64,000 bases of DNA from Leptasterias polaris (Eukaryota; Echinodermata; Asteroidea; Forcipulatida; Asteriidae). A program made the position numbers and the translations under genes. Of the stretch, positions 10,229 to 20,489 are shown piece after piece. Each line of letters opens with the position of its first letter. Position 1 is the stretch's first letter. The notes below the pieces were generated by a model. The model made no database searches. It was not told the DNA's origin and worked only from the letters and a program-made list of their open reading frames with translations. Location of the stretch: assembly GCA_037783415.1 (NCBI GenBank), contig JAZGTN010000059.1, forward strand, positions 5,084,001 to 5,148,000, written 5' to 3'.

Positions 10229-11323
10229 GGAAAAGTTTCCGGAGCACGCCACCACCTTCTGGACGTTTTATTTTATTTTTTATTTTACCAATATACACCT
10301 GAGGATGTATTCTATCGATAGGGTTAGTACCCCAAAATGTAAAATAAATAGTTTTCATAGGGGACCGATTTAAAAAAAAAATTATTTTTAGTCAAATTCT
10401 AAAATGTGAAAAATAAAAAACACGCTTCTTTCCCCAGTCTTCTTTCCTCCTCCCCCACTACCTCTACCCATCATTCACTCACTCTCTGTGGAAGGAATTG
10501 AACATTTGCAAGCAATTAAATAATGCAATGTACTTACCGGGAATTGAACCTGTATCAAGAGAGAACAAATTATATGCACAAGAGCATAGCCTATTTACCG
10601 CTAGGCTATGAGGGATTGATACCAAAAGAGGTTTGATAGTTCTACAAATTTCTCCCATTACCTGTTTAGTAAAAGGTCATAATGAATATTTAATTTCTAT
10701 GAATATTAAAATTTGCAGTTATTGTCAAATTTTTGCATAAACTGAATATTCAGGATTTATGAACTAAAACCTGCTTTACATATTAGTCACGTGAAAGGTT
10801 CTTTTGGATTATTTCATTAGTACAAGTCATGGGTAAGTTCATGTTCATAAGGGCAATATCGGGCTATTATTTCCCTTTTTTGAATCATCCTTCAATGGGG
10901 GTATGTTTGTAGCGCCAATAGTTATGATTATGTGGAATTTGGGCTATTTTTCCCTTTTTTGAATCATCCTTCAATGGGGGTATGTTCATCACATCAGAGG
11001 CCACTATAGCTGGCTTACCCATTCCATAAATCAACAAGTCCTGGTGAATTTTCCAATGCGCATGAACGATGACCGACTCATTGGAGTATTGCACATTTAC
11101 CCGGACACACACACAGCAGGAAAACGAAAACAAAATGGTGTTTATTTTCGACGAAGCTTTTGCGATTTTCTGACGCCTTTTTAAGGCCTTTAGAATTGTT
11201 CAATTTTCCTGTTTTTTGCTGAATATATTCAGTTAACCCATCTTGACAGGTAAGACTAAAATTTAGAGTAATCGGCCACATATTGAGGGAGCTAGAGTGG
11301 TGGCGTGCTGCGGAAATTTAGCC
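10229..11323. mobile_element. Non-autonomous hAT-type element, copy 1
   Basis: 1095 bp. Imperfect terminal inverted repeats of about 28 bp (GGAAAAGTTTCCGGAGCACG at the left, and GGCTAAATTTCCGCAGCACG at the right end reversed). It is flanked by a perfect 8-bp duplication AGTAGTAC (10221-10228 and 11324-11331). Eight-base duplications are the mark of hAT transposition. No transposase is encoded. Inside are an antisense tRNA-like segment and a direct repeat around TTGAATCATCCTTCAATGGG. Confidence 0.9.
10531..10612 (-). repeat. tRNA-like segment inside hAT copy 1
   Basis: Read on the minus strand, TAGCCTAGCGGTAA matches a Pol III A box and GGTTCAATTCCCGG a B box, about 50 bp apart. It is repeated in copy 2. 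Cloverleaf pairing of the acceptor stem is not evident, so it is not called a tRNA gene. Confidence 0.6.
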
Positions 11324-11611
11324 AGTAGTACGACCGACGATGTCAAAATTTCGAAAAAAAGGAGTACAGCGCCCCAGTTAATACTGGGCCCTGGGTCTAG
11401 AATATCATGAGCATTCTGCCTAAGCAGACTTTGGGGGTTGACGTTTTTGTGCATGTTGTTTCGAAGATCAGTGACAATGCGCGGAAAAAAGACTGTTGCT
11501 ATCACATTGTATACAATCATCAACAAAACTGGCTCTGTAACATAGGACCTTTTCAAAACCACACCTCGACTGTTTGAAGCCTTGTATCGAAAGCACATGT
11601 TTTCAAAATAA

Positions 11612-11832
11612 CTGGGCCCAATCCGTAAGCCAGATTCAGCGCTTACGGAAGCAGGGAATTCTGAGCTTACGTCAAGCGTATTTCATGGGTTAGCAGGGAC
11701 TTTTTGCTTGTGCGCTTGCATTTTACGCCTACACAGCTAGCGCAGAAATTCTGTGCTTGCTCGGTAAGCGGAGAATGGTTAAATCGCAAGCGCAGAATTC
11801 GGCGGTAAGCAGAGCCATAAAGTTGGGCCCAA
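11612..11832. mobile_element. Family B TIR element
   Basis: It runs from GGGCCCAATCCGTAAGC to GCAGAGCCATAAAGTTGGGC, with internal GCGCTTACGGAAGCAGGGAA and AATCGCAAGCGCAGAATTCG. About 220 bp, non-coding. It is the same family as 7083-7197, 20232-20480 and 43978-44885. Confidence 0.75.
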
Positions 11833-12238
11833 ATGGAGCCCAAGCCCAAACTGTGGTTTCAAAAGGGCTATTAAACAACAGTTGAATTAGGTCATTGGAA
11901 GAACACAAATTTCGGAAGCAGAACAACAATTAATATTAAATCTCATTCTTCATACAGTAAAACATATTGTGAAAAATTCTGAAAACAACGAAAAAATTTG
12001 ACAAACTTTCAATAGACCATTTACATTAAAGTACAGTTTAAATCCTGACAGTTTTATTTACATTATGTAGCCACTACATGTATTAACGATTTTGTTACTT
12101 TTTCTTACGCAGCCTGGCAGTGTACTTTTAATTATGCAGTCTGGCAGTGTAAGCCAGCTTCAGTGTAGTGCTTGTTACCACATGTGTTTTCTGCACTGAA
12201 AGCACATACTGTAGATGCTCATGTGTCCCTCCCTGCAG

Positions 12239-12305
12239 TGTGGACCAAGTAAGAACATAGACAAGGAACAGCCTGTCATCACAGCTACAACCTCAAGTTG
12301 CTCGG
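12239..12305 (+). other. Exon candidate, 67 bp
   Basis: Bordered by a strong acceptor (CCCTCCCTGCAG) and a strong donor (TCGG|GTGAGT). One frame is fully open, beginning CGPSKNIDKEQPV. The text CTACAACCTCAAGTTGCTC recurs with one change at 32834-32852. No protein family is recognised. It could be coding or a non-coding exon. Confidence 0.35.
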
Positions 12306-12728
12306 GTGAGTCAATGTACAAAACTTTCCTCAGTTAACTGTCAGTTGATGCTTAGAAAGACCTAGTGGTGAAAGTGGACCCCCAATTATTGGCTGTGGTG
12401 TTCAGAAATAAATTTTACCCCAAATAACTATGACCCCAAATAACTATGACCCCAACAAGTGACAGGTTTTATTCTGTATTTTGTGTGTGATGTGTGTTAA
12501 CCCAGTAGTCATTGGTTGTCTTGAAAGAAGGCAAAGTACCAACTCATATTATGTCAAACAAGTGTTTTCTTGGTGAATTTTCATGATTTGTCATTATTCG
12601 TTTGATTGTACCAGATCTGAAAACTTGATTCTTTATTCAGAGTTGCCAAATAAATTTGTCCTAGCCTTCCAAAGCATGTCTTGGTTTTTATTCTGTGTCA
12701 AGTAATTATTCATGATGTATGTTTTGTC

Positions 12729-13836
12729 GGAAAAGTTTCCGGAGCACGCCACCACCTTCTGGACGTTTTTTTTGTGTTTTTTTTTCACCAATATACACCT
12801 GAGGATGTATTCTATCGATAGGGTTAGTACCCAAAAATGTAAAATAAATTGTTTTCATTGGGGACCAATTTAAAAAATATATATATTTTTGTAAAATCCT
12901 AAAATTTGAAAAATAAAAAACACGCTTCTTTCCCCCTCTCTCCCCAGTCTTCTTTCCTCCTCCCCCACTACCTCTCCCCATCATTCACTCACTCTCTGTG
13001 GAAGGAATTGAACATTTGCAAGCAATTAAATAATGCAATGTACTTACCGGGAATTGAACCTGTATCAAGAGAGAACAAATTATATGCACAAGAGCATAGC
13101 CTATTTACCGCTAGGCTATGAGGGATTGATACCAAAATTGGTTTGATAGTTCTACAAATTTCTCCCATTACCTGTTTAGTAAAAGGTCATAATAAATATT
13201 TAATTTTCTATGAATATTAAAATCAGCAGTTATTGTCGAATAGTTTGCATAAACTGAATATTCAGGAATTTATGAACTAAAACCTGCTTTACATATTAGT
13301 CACGTGAAAGGTTCTTTTGGATTATTTCATTAGTACAAGTCATGGGTAAGTTCATGTTCATAAGGGCAATATCGGGCTATTATTTCCCTTTTTTGAATCA
13401 TCCTTCAATGGGGGTATGTTTGTAGCGGCAATAGTTATGATTATGTGGAATTTGGGCTATTTTTCCCTTTTTTGAATCATCCTTCAATGGGGGTAAGTTC
13501 ATCACATCAGAGGCCACTATAGCTGGCTTACCCATTCCATAAATCAACAAGTCCTGGTGAATTTTCCAATGCGCATGAACGATGACCGACTCATTGGAGT
13601 ATTGCACATTTACCCGGACACACACACGGCAGGAAAACGAAAACAAAATGGTGTTTATTTTCGACGAAGCTTTTGCGATTTTCTGACGCCTTTTTAAGGT
13701 CTTTAGAATTGTTCAATTTTCCTGTTTTTTGCTGTATATATTCAGTTAACCCATCTTGACAGGTAAGACTAAAATTTAGAGTAATCGGCCAGATATTGAG
13801 GGAGCTAGAGTGGTGGCGTGCTGCGGAATTTTAGCC
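12729..13836. mobile_element. Non-autonomous hAT-type element, copy 2
   Basis: 1108 bp, nearly identical to 10229-11323 throughout. It is flanked by a perfect 8-bp duplication GTTTTGTC (12721-12728 and 13837-13844). The two different target duplications prove separate insertions rather than a local DNA duplication. An 82-codon minus-strand frame near the middle is shared with copy 1, but only because the copies are so similar. Confidence 0.92.
13041..13122 (-). repeat. tRNA-like segment inside hAT copy 2
   Basis: The same A-box and B-box arrangement as at 10531-10612, unchanged between the copies. It may be a SINE head captured by the element before it spread. Confidence 0.6.
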
Positions 13837-15487
13837 GTTTTGTCCACTGAATGGTTGTCTTGAGGGCAAAGTAACACCAGATATTACTAATTGTGTCATA
13901 ATTGTATTCTTATTGTAAGTTTCTAGTCTTTATTTATATTGTAATGGACTATGGATACTTCTGGTGCAGAGTAATAAAATAAATTTGCCCTAATTTAACT
14001 GATACCAAAGAGTATTGGTTTTATTCAGTATCAAATTGTTGTTATCATTGTGATGTGTTTTGTCCAAATGGGAATGTTTGTCGTAAAGTGTTCTCTTGTT
14101 GAGTTTTTAAAATTCTTTTGTTTGCACAGCACGACTTAGATGTTGTACTATCTGTTTGTTCGTCCAAGATCAACTTGAACAAAGTTCCTCAAACTAATCA
14201 AACTACTTAATCCTTGTTTTTTTTGTTTTTAAATTATTTTTGTTTTATTTCATACAAGAGTGAGCCTATCGAATGCCATTATTTGTGTCCCCCCCTGGAC
14301 GCCCGGTCTGACCGGCCGTCCACATTCAGCGTAAAATGATAAAATTTTAGCTATGAAGCTTCAATCTTTAAGTGTTGAGTTGTTTTATGGAATCTTAAAA
14401 TCCCCAAGTGAGGTCAGTTTACAGTGACATGCAGTCATTGGGGTTCTCAACCATGTTTTTAAAGAAATGTTGAAGTTTTGGGGGAAAACAAATTCTAGGC
14501 TAAGCATTGCTCGCTGGATGTTAAAGATCCAAAGTCAGAGTAAATGTTTTAAAACTGACTTACAATTAGGCAACATCACAACAATTATGCACAAATTGCA
14601 CAGTTGCACTAAGAATGAAAATCATGATAGTTTTACCGGTCTCAGAGTTATGTTATTTTCCTTCAAGTTTATTTTAAGGAAGTAGATTTTGATGACCCCC
14701 CAACAAAAAATTTAGTAAACAAATGTAAACTAAAACAATAAATTCAAATATATTTCATTGAAACAAGCTTAACATTAATTTTTTCTAAGTCCGAACATTC
14801 CATTGTTGAGCATTGTTGAGTGGAGTATTTTGGAGGATGTGGGATGGTCTCAAGCTGAAGACACTAGGGGTTTAGGGTAAAGAAAATAAATTCGCAAAAA
14901 TTAGTTAGTGCCTTGAAAATAAATTTGCTCACAAAAAACCCCACTATGACCCCAACAAGTGAATTGTTGTTTTTTGTGTCCTTTTTTTTGTGCTGTCTGT
15001 TTTGTTCAACTGTTTACTCTTGTCACAGAGTAAGGAAATAAATTTGCCCTCCCTAACCTTTCACCATACCACACAGTGTTATATGCCCAGTCCAACACCA
15101 TACAACACTTGTCAATGTGAGTGGCTTGCCCCATGCAACAAGATCCATATGTGGATACTGTTGTACTTACCCATCCTTTGTAATACTGTAGTCCAATAAG
15201 CTATATTTGTTTACAATGCAAGACTCAACTATACTCACTGACCCAGTGACCCCACACAATCTTCAAGACAAAAGTTTTTTTTTTACTTCCCTAACCAACA
15301 TTATCCAACACAGTTATACTGCTGTACACTATGGTTCAATTCCCTATGCAACAACACTCACACACACATGAGAGGAAACCATAAAATTCCCTGTGCAACA
15401 TAGTACAACACAGGTTCAGAACTGTTGGATCTTGTTGTGTAGGGCAAGGTTAGGGTAACTGACCCCAAGAAGCGTATTGTTTTTATT

Positions 15488-15915
15488 CTGTGGCAATGAG
15501 ATGAGTCAACCTTACTGTACGGTGCGGAAACCTGGACTCTCACTCCGCATCAGGAGCAGACCTTAGATGGGACATATACACCCATAGCTGAGAATCCTTG
15601 GTTGTGTAGCAGGAGAAGACCTTAGATGGGACATACACCCATATGCGGAGAACCCTTGGTTGTGCAGCAGGAGAAGACCTTAGATGGGACATACACCCAT
15701 ATGCTGAGAATCCTTGGTTGTGTCATGGACTGTCCAAACCAGGAACATCCTATGGTGGTCTATCAAACATATCAGACAAGAATTGCAAGACACTGTTTTT
15801 AGACATCCTGAAATGGCTGCCTCCTCCATCATCTTGTGGGAACCAACCCAAGAAAAGACATCCAAAGACAAGAGGAGGAGAAACACAGGAGTCCCCACAC
15901 CTTAAGACCTGACTC
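15488..15915 (+). pseudogene. LINE reverse transcriptase, C-terminal relic
   Basis: Translation in shifting frames gives STLLYGAETWTLT, TLDGTYT, MLRILGC and FRHPEMAASSIILWEP followed by a basic tail. These match the order seen at the C-terminus of RTE/Craig-type LINE reverse transcriptases. The region is disrupted by frame shifts and by an internal 58-bp tandem expansion. The upstream polymerase and endonuclease domains are missing. Confidence 0.75.
15551..15722 (+). repeat. 58-bp triplication inside the LINE relic
   Basis: AGGAGAAGACCTTAGATGGG, then ACATACACCCATATGC and GAGAACCCTTGGTTGTG, is repeated almost three times (starts near 15551, 15610 and 15668). 58 is not a multiple of three, so the expansion breaks the frame. 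Confidence 0.85.
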
Positions 15916-15956
15916 AGTATGAAGGACCGATCTGGATGGACAGAGAGGATCTTGGT

Positions 15957-16142
15957 CCAATTTCATAGAGCTGCTTAAGGAGTAAATAATGCTTAACATT
16001 TTTGCTTAGTAAAAATAAACAGGATACCAGTCATAATATGTAAAGGTGGCATGATATTTTTGGCTGGTAACCTTATTCTGATCAGCATAATTGTGCTTAT
16101 AGCTAGATTTTGCGCTTTAGCAGCTTTTTGAAATTGGGCCCA
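15957..16142. mobile_element. Family A TIR element
   Basis: Begins GGTCCAATTTCATAGAGCTG and ends GCAGCTTTTTGAAATTGGGC. The interior has AGGATACCAGTCATAAT and GGCTGGTAACCTTATTCTGA, as in 47231-47423. About 186 bp, directly after the LINE relic. Confidence 0.8.
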
Positions 16143-16675
16143 GATGAGCCCATGTTGTTGATAGAGGACGTCCATCAGCCATGACTTAATTGATTTGATC
16201 TGTGTCACCCAAACTAAACAATTTTAGGCCTATTGATGTGTTTTTTTCTTCATACTGATTAATGGTAAGGCAAAAAAATACTAGATATTTTTTGTCAAAC
16301 ATTGTTTACTTGTTTTGTTATTCACTTAAAGCATATGTACAACATTGGTAATTGTCAAAGACCAGTATCAACACTTAAGTGACCCACATATACATGAAAT
16401 AACAAACCTGTGAAAGTTTATGCTAAATCTTTTTTTGGAGTCATGAGAAAACAGTGAAAAACCCCTTGATATGTTTTCACTGTTTTGAAACATCGGGTTT
16501 TGGACACAAGCGATAAAGACCAATTGTTTTACTCATTTCCTAAAAAACCATAGCATTTCAAGCAAAACTACATGTATTTCAAGGGAAGTTTTCTACTATG
16601 ACCATCTTTATACCATCTTTCCATAAATGAGGGGGCCAAAGCGTGACATGGTGTTATATCTCAAAAGATAATGTA

Positions 16676-16812
16676 CTTCTCTCCCTTATTATGCATCATA
16701 AATGTCTGAATCTAGCAAAATGCATATGTAATACCTGCTACATGTATGTAGCATGTATTACTATGCACTTTGCTAGATTCAGACATTTATGATGCATACT
16801 AAGGGAGAGAAG
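16676..16812. repeat. Inner palindrome 1
   Basis: CTTCTCTCCCTTATTATGCA is mirrored by the complement ending AAGGGAGAGAAG. Arms of about 65 bp meet at CTACATGTATGTAG. It sits inside the outer arms of 16616-17234. Confidence 0.85.
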
Positions 16813-16824
16813 ACTTTTTGAGTC

Positions 16825-17062
16825 ACGGTGTAACAAAGACACCAGTCTCTCGGTTACGCGTGAAACTGTCGGCTTTTACTTCTTCGCCTACGTTTGAAGG
16901 TTTTCATTGAAAATAGCTGAATTACAGTATACCAATGATGTTTACATATTACCCTTTGAAATTTAAATTTTCAATGAAAACCTACTAATTTATGGCAAAA
17001 CAAGTCACAAGTTTCACACTGTAACAGGAAACTGAGATTCCGGTGTCTTCGTTACAGTGTGA
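16825..17062. repeat. Inner palindrome 2
   Basis: GGTGTAACAAAGACACC and CGTGAAAC on the left pair with GTTTCACACTGTAAC and GGTGTCTTCGTTACAGTGT on the right. TTTTCATTGAAAAT and its mirror lie further in. Less regular than inner palindrome 1. Confidence 0.7.
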
Positions 17063-17506
17063 TGGATAGTTTTGGATCGTATATGAAAACAAAAAATCTG
17101 ATTCAAGAAATTGAAGTTATACATTAAACGTATGAGCTATCCCCACCACTTAAACATGCAAAGAATATAGAAAGTACATTATCTTTTGAGATATAACACC
17201 ATGTCACGCTTTGGCCCCCTCATTTATGGAAAGACCCATTTGCTGATCTGTGAACATTTATATTTTAATCTTATCAATGTACACACCCTTTAATGAAGCA
17301 TTCACAATATTAAATACAATTGATTATTGTTGCCAATATGGGACACAAAGGAATTTGCTAGATGTTATTACCCCCCCCCCAAAAAAAAATTAAATAAATA
17401 ATAATAATAAAAATCCATTTTTATTCTGTTAATAAGTTTTTATTTGTTGTAAAGTGTGTTTTTGTTAAAAGAAATGTCTTGAAAGGAATTAACTCCAGGA
17501 CCCAAT

Positions 17507-18872
17507 TTCATAGAACTGCTTACCGGTCGCTTTGTGCTTACTGTGCGAGTTTCCATTTCATAGAGCTGCTTACCAGCCGCTTTGTGCTTACTGTGCGAGT
17601 TTCCATTTCATAGAGCTGCTTACCAGCCGCTTTGTGCTTACTGTGCGAGTTTCCATTTCATAGAGCTGCTTACCGGCCGCTTTGTGCTTACTGTGCGAGT
17701 TTCCATTTCATAGCGCTGCTTACCGGCCGCTTTGTGCTTACTGTGCGAGTTTCCATTTCATAGAGCTGCTTACCAGCCGCTTTGTGCTTACTGTGCGAGT
17801 TTCCATTTCATAGAGCTGCTTACCGGCCGCTTTGTGCTTACTGTGCGAGTTTCCATTTCATAGAGCTGCTTACCGGCCGCTTTGTGCTTACTGTGCGAGT
17901 TTCCATTTCATAGAGCTGCTTACCAGCCGCTTTGTGCTTACTGTGCGAGTTTCCATTTCATAGAGCTGCTTACCGGCCGCTTTGTGCTTACTGTGGGAGT
18001 TTCCATTTCATAGAGCTGCTTACCGGCCGCTTTGTGCTTACTGCGCGAGTTTCCATTTCATAGAGCTGCTTACCGGCCGCTTTGTGCTTACTGCGCGAGT
18101 TTCCATTTCATAGAGCTGCTTACCGGCCGCTTTGTGCTTACTGCGCGAGTTTCCATTTCATAGAGCTGCTTACCGGCCGCTTTGTGCTTACTGTGCGAGT
18201 TTCCATTTCATAGAGCTGCTTACCGGCCGCTTTGTGCTTACTGTGCGAGTTTCCATTTCATAGAGCTGCTTACCGGCCGCTTTGTGCTTACTGTGCGAGT
18301 TTCCATTTCATAGAGCTGCTTACCGGCCGCTTTGTGCTTACTGTGCGAGTTTCCATTTCATAGAGCTGCTTACCGGCCGCTTTGTGCTTACTGTGTGAGT
18401 TTCCATTTCATAGAGCTGCTTACCGGCCGCTTTGTGCTTACTGCGCGAGTTTCCATTTCATAGAGCTGCTTACCGGCCGCTTTGTGCTTACTGTGCGAGT
18501 TTCCATTTCATAGAGCTGCTTACCGGCCGCTTTGTGCTTACTGTGCCAGTTTCCATTTCATAGATCTGCTTACCGGCCGCTTTGTGCTTACTGTGCCAGT
18601 TTCCATTTCATAGAGCTGCTTACCGGCCGCTTTGTGCTTACTGTGCGAGTTTCCATTTCATAGAGCTGCTTACCGGCCGCTTTGTGCTTACTGTGCGAGT
18701 TTCCATTTCATAGAGCTGCTTACCGGCCGCTTTGTGCTCACTGTGCGAGTTTCCATTTCATAGAGCTGCTTACCGGCCGCTTTGTGCTTACTGTGTGAGT
18801 TTCGATTTCATAGAGCTGCTTACCGGCCGCTTTGTGCTTACTGTGTGAGTTTCCATTTCATAGCGCTGCTAA
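17507..18872. repeat. 50-bp satellite, about 27 copies
   Basis: The unit is TTTCATAGAGCTGCTTACCG, then GCCGCTTTGTGCTTACTG, then TGCGAGTTTCCA. It is very homogeneous, with diagnostic variants in runs, such as GCGCGAG in three consecutive units near 18040-18150. The unit begins with the terminal sequence of family A TIR elements, so the array appears to have grown from the end of such an element. No gaps or spacers. Confidence 0.96.
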
Positions 18873-19059
18873 CTGTAAGCACAGGAAAAGGCATGCTATT
18901 CGTCCGGTGCTTACTGTATGAAAATGAATAACATAACAATGCAAATCCATGGTGAACACGCAAGCTGGCCACCTAATTTTCTTGCTAACCTGTGAAATAC
19001 GCTTTAAGCGTAAGCAAATTGTTCTGCTATAGTTAGCATGAAAATTTGCTTACCGTTAA
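18873..19059. other. Array edge: degenerate TIR-element text
   Basis: Contains GCTTACTGTATGAAAATGAA, AATACGCTTTAAGCGTAAGC and GCTTACCGTTAAGCAGCTCT. These are scrambled pieces of the same element families that flank the array. No gene seen. Confidence 0.5.
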
Positions 19060-19230
19060 GCAGCTCTAGAACTGCTTAAGCAGAAAATATCAGCTTAACA
19101 ATTTTCCGCAAGGCAGAAATTAGCAGGATACCAGTCACAAATGGTATATGTGACACAGTTTTTGACTATGTAAGGTTTGATTTTTGTGCTCAGCTTATTT
19201 TTATGCTTAAGCAGCTCTATAAAATTGGGT
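19060..19230. mobile_element. Family A TIR element at the satellite edge
   Basis: From TTAAGCAGCTCTAGAACTGC to TTAAGCAGCTCTATAAAATT, with the interior AGGATACCAGTCACAAATGG. It abuts the 50-bp array, which supports the array's origin from this family. Confidence 0.7.
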
Positions 19231-19239
19231 AATGACATT

Positions 19240-20230
19240 GTTTATAAACTTTTGCCTCTTGCCTTTGTATTTCATTTTGTTTTGCTTAGCTCATTTCTTT
19301 GCTTAAGCAGCTCCATGCAGTCGGTCGTGATATCGTTTTTATATAATTGCTTCTTGTTTCCGTTACACATTTTGTAGTAAAGTAAGACTCCAACAATGTT
19401 TTCTTGTGCTGTTGTTTGTCTGTTGATTTGTCTGTGTACTGCAGTCCTCAATTTGGAAATAAAATAACAATACATTAAATTGAATCATGATGTTTGACTG
19501 TTACATTGAGGGAGCAATCACTAGCTGCTAACTGCATCTGGTGAAAGGTGGACATGGTGTAGGACTGGTAGTGATCAAGCCATGCTGAGGTGTACTGATA
19601 ATGCACCTAGTGATGCAAGGGATGGATGGTGAAGTTATGACTGTTTATAGACCTGGATGAGATCTGAAGGATTATCTGATGACAACATGTACCAAGAACA
19701 CAGTCACAGCCACTGCCAAGGGAACACAGCAACAGCGCCACAGCCAAGAGAGCTAACATCAGCAGGACCCAAGATGAGCGGTTTGATGGAAACACCCACC
19801 AGACTTTTACACTGAAACCAGGGAGTCTCATCAGGACAGCAACAGAAATGTGAGATTGAATTGCATGATGAAAAACATCCAGTTCCCAGGCATGCCAGGA
19901 GTGCAGCTCTGCATAATTGGATAATGAGGCTGTTCAAGTTCAAGAAGTCCTGGAATGATTTTGTGTGTACTCACTTACACATCAAGGACCATCTAAAGCC
20001 ACTCAGATGTGATCACTGTAGTATAAACAATCTTGTGTAGAATGCCAAAATGGGAAGTTCTTTTAAAAGGAAATTAAATCTAGGTCTATCTAATACATAG
20101 GTAGTTTAGTGTTGATGAGGACTTTAATATAGGGTATAACTGTCACAAAACCTTGCTGGATTGTTTCATTTTATGCTTTGTTTATGAAGTACCTGATGTG
20201 TGGTATGCATCTTGACCTTCTACATTTTAG
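19240..20230. other. No recognised feature
   Basis: Unique-looking DNA with short open frames only. I see no conserved domain, array or inverted repeat. Confidence 0.5.
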
Positions 20231-20231
20231 A

Positions 20232-20480
20232 CTTGTCTCAATTTCATGGCTCTGCTTACTGTAAGTGATAAATCAGCGTTTATGGAAGCAGACAATTTTG
20301 CAGTTTATGCAAGCGTGTTTCACAGTAGCAATGAATGTTTGCTTGTTCATGTTTGTACATCATGCTAATAGGCCTGAAGCATTCTTCACTTTCATGTATA
20401 CACTGCTAGTGCAGAAATGTTGTGCTTATCCTGTAAGCGGAGAATGATGATAGTAAGCGCATAATTTTACATGTCTGAGC
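20232..20480. mobile_element. Family B TIR element, diverged
   Basis: CTCAATTTCATGGCTCTGCT starts it, and AATGATGATAGTAAGCGCAT lies near the right end at GTCTGAGCC. The internal order matches 11612-11832 with many substitutions. Confidence 0.65.
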
Positions 20481-20489
20481 CACTAGACC

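Larger units (their letters stand above)
12380..15480. repeat. Degenerate tandem DNA (roughly 200-300-bp units)
   Basis: Recurring blocks are AAATAAATTTGCCCT, TATGACCCCAACAAGTGA, GGTTTTATTCTGT, GATGTGTTTTGTCC and GGTTGTCTTGAAAG, in a similar order but with variable spacing. hAT copy 2 is inserted into one unit at GTTTTGTC, and sister units near 14055 show the uninterrupted text. No coding signal. Confidence 0.55.
16616..17234. mobile_element. Nested foldback element, outer arms
   Basis: Terminal inverted repeats of about 64 bp at 16616-16680 and 17170-17234 are almost perfect (TCTTTCCATAAATGAGGGGG and its complement). Between them lie two further inverted repeats, described separately. No transposase and no certain target duplication. 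Confidence 0.85.

Noticed and set aside
10885..11133. 82-codon minus-strand frame conserved in a second copy (13398-13646)
   Set aside because: The two frames lie in recent copies of one non-autonomous element, so their similarity reflects recent copying, not selection. No known domain.
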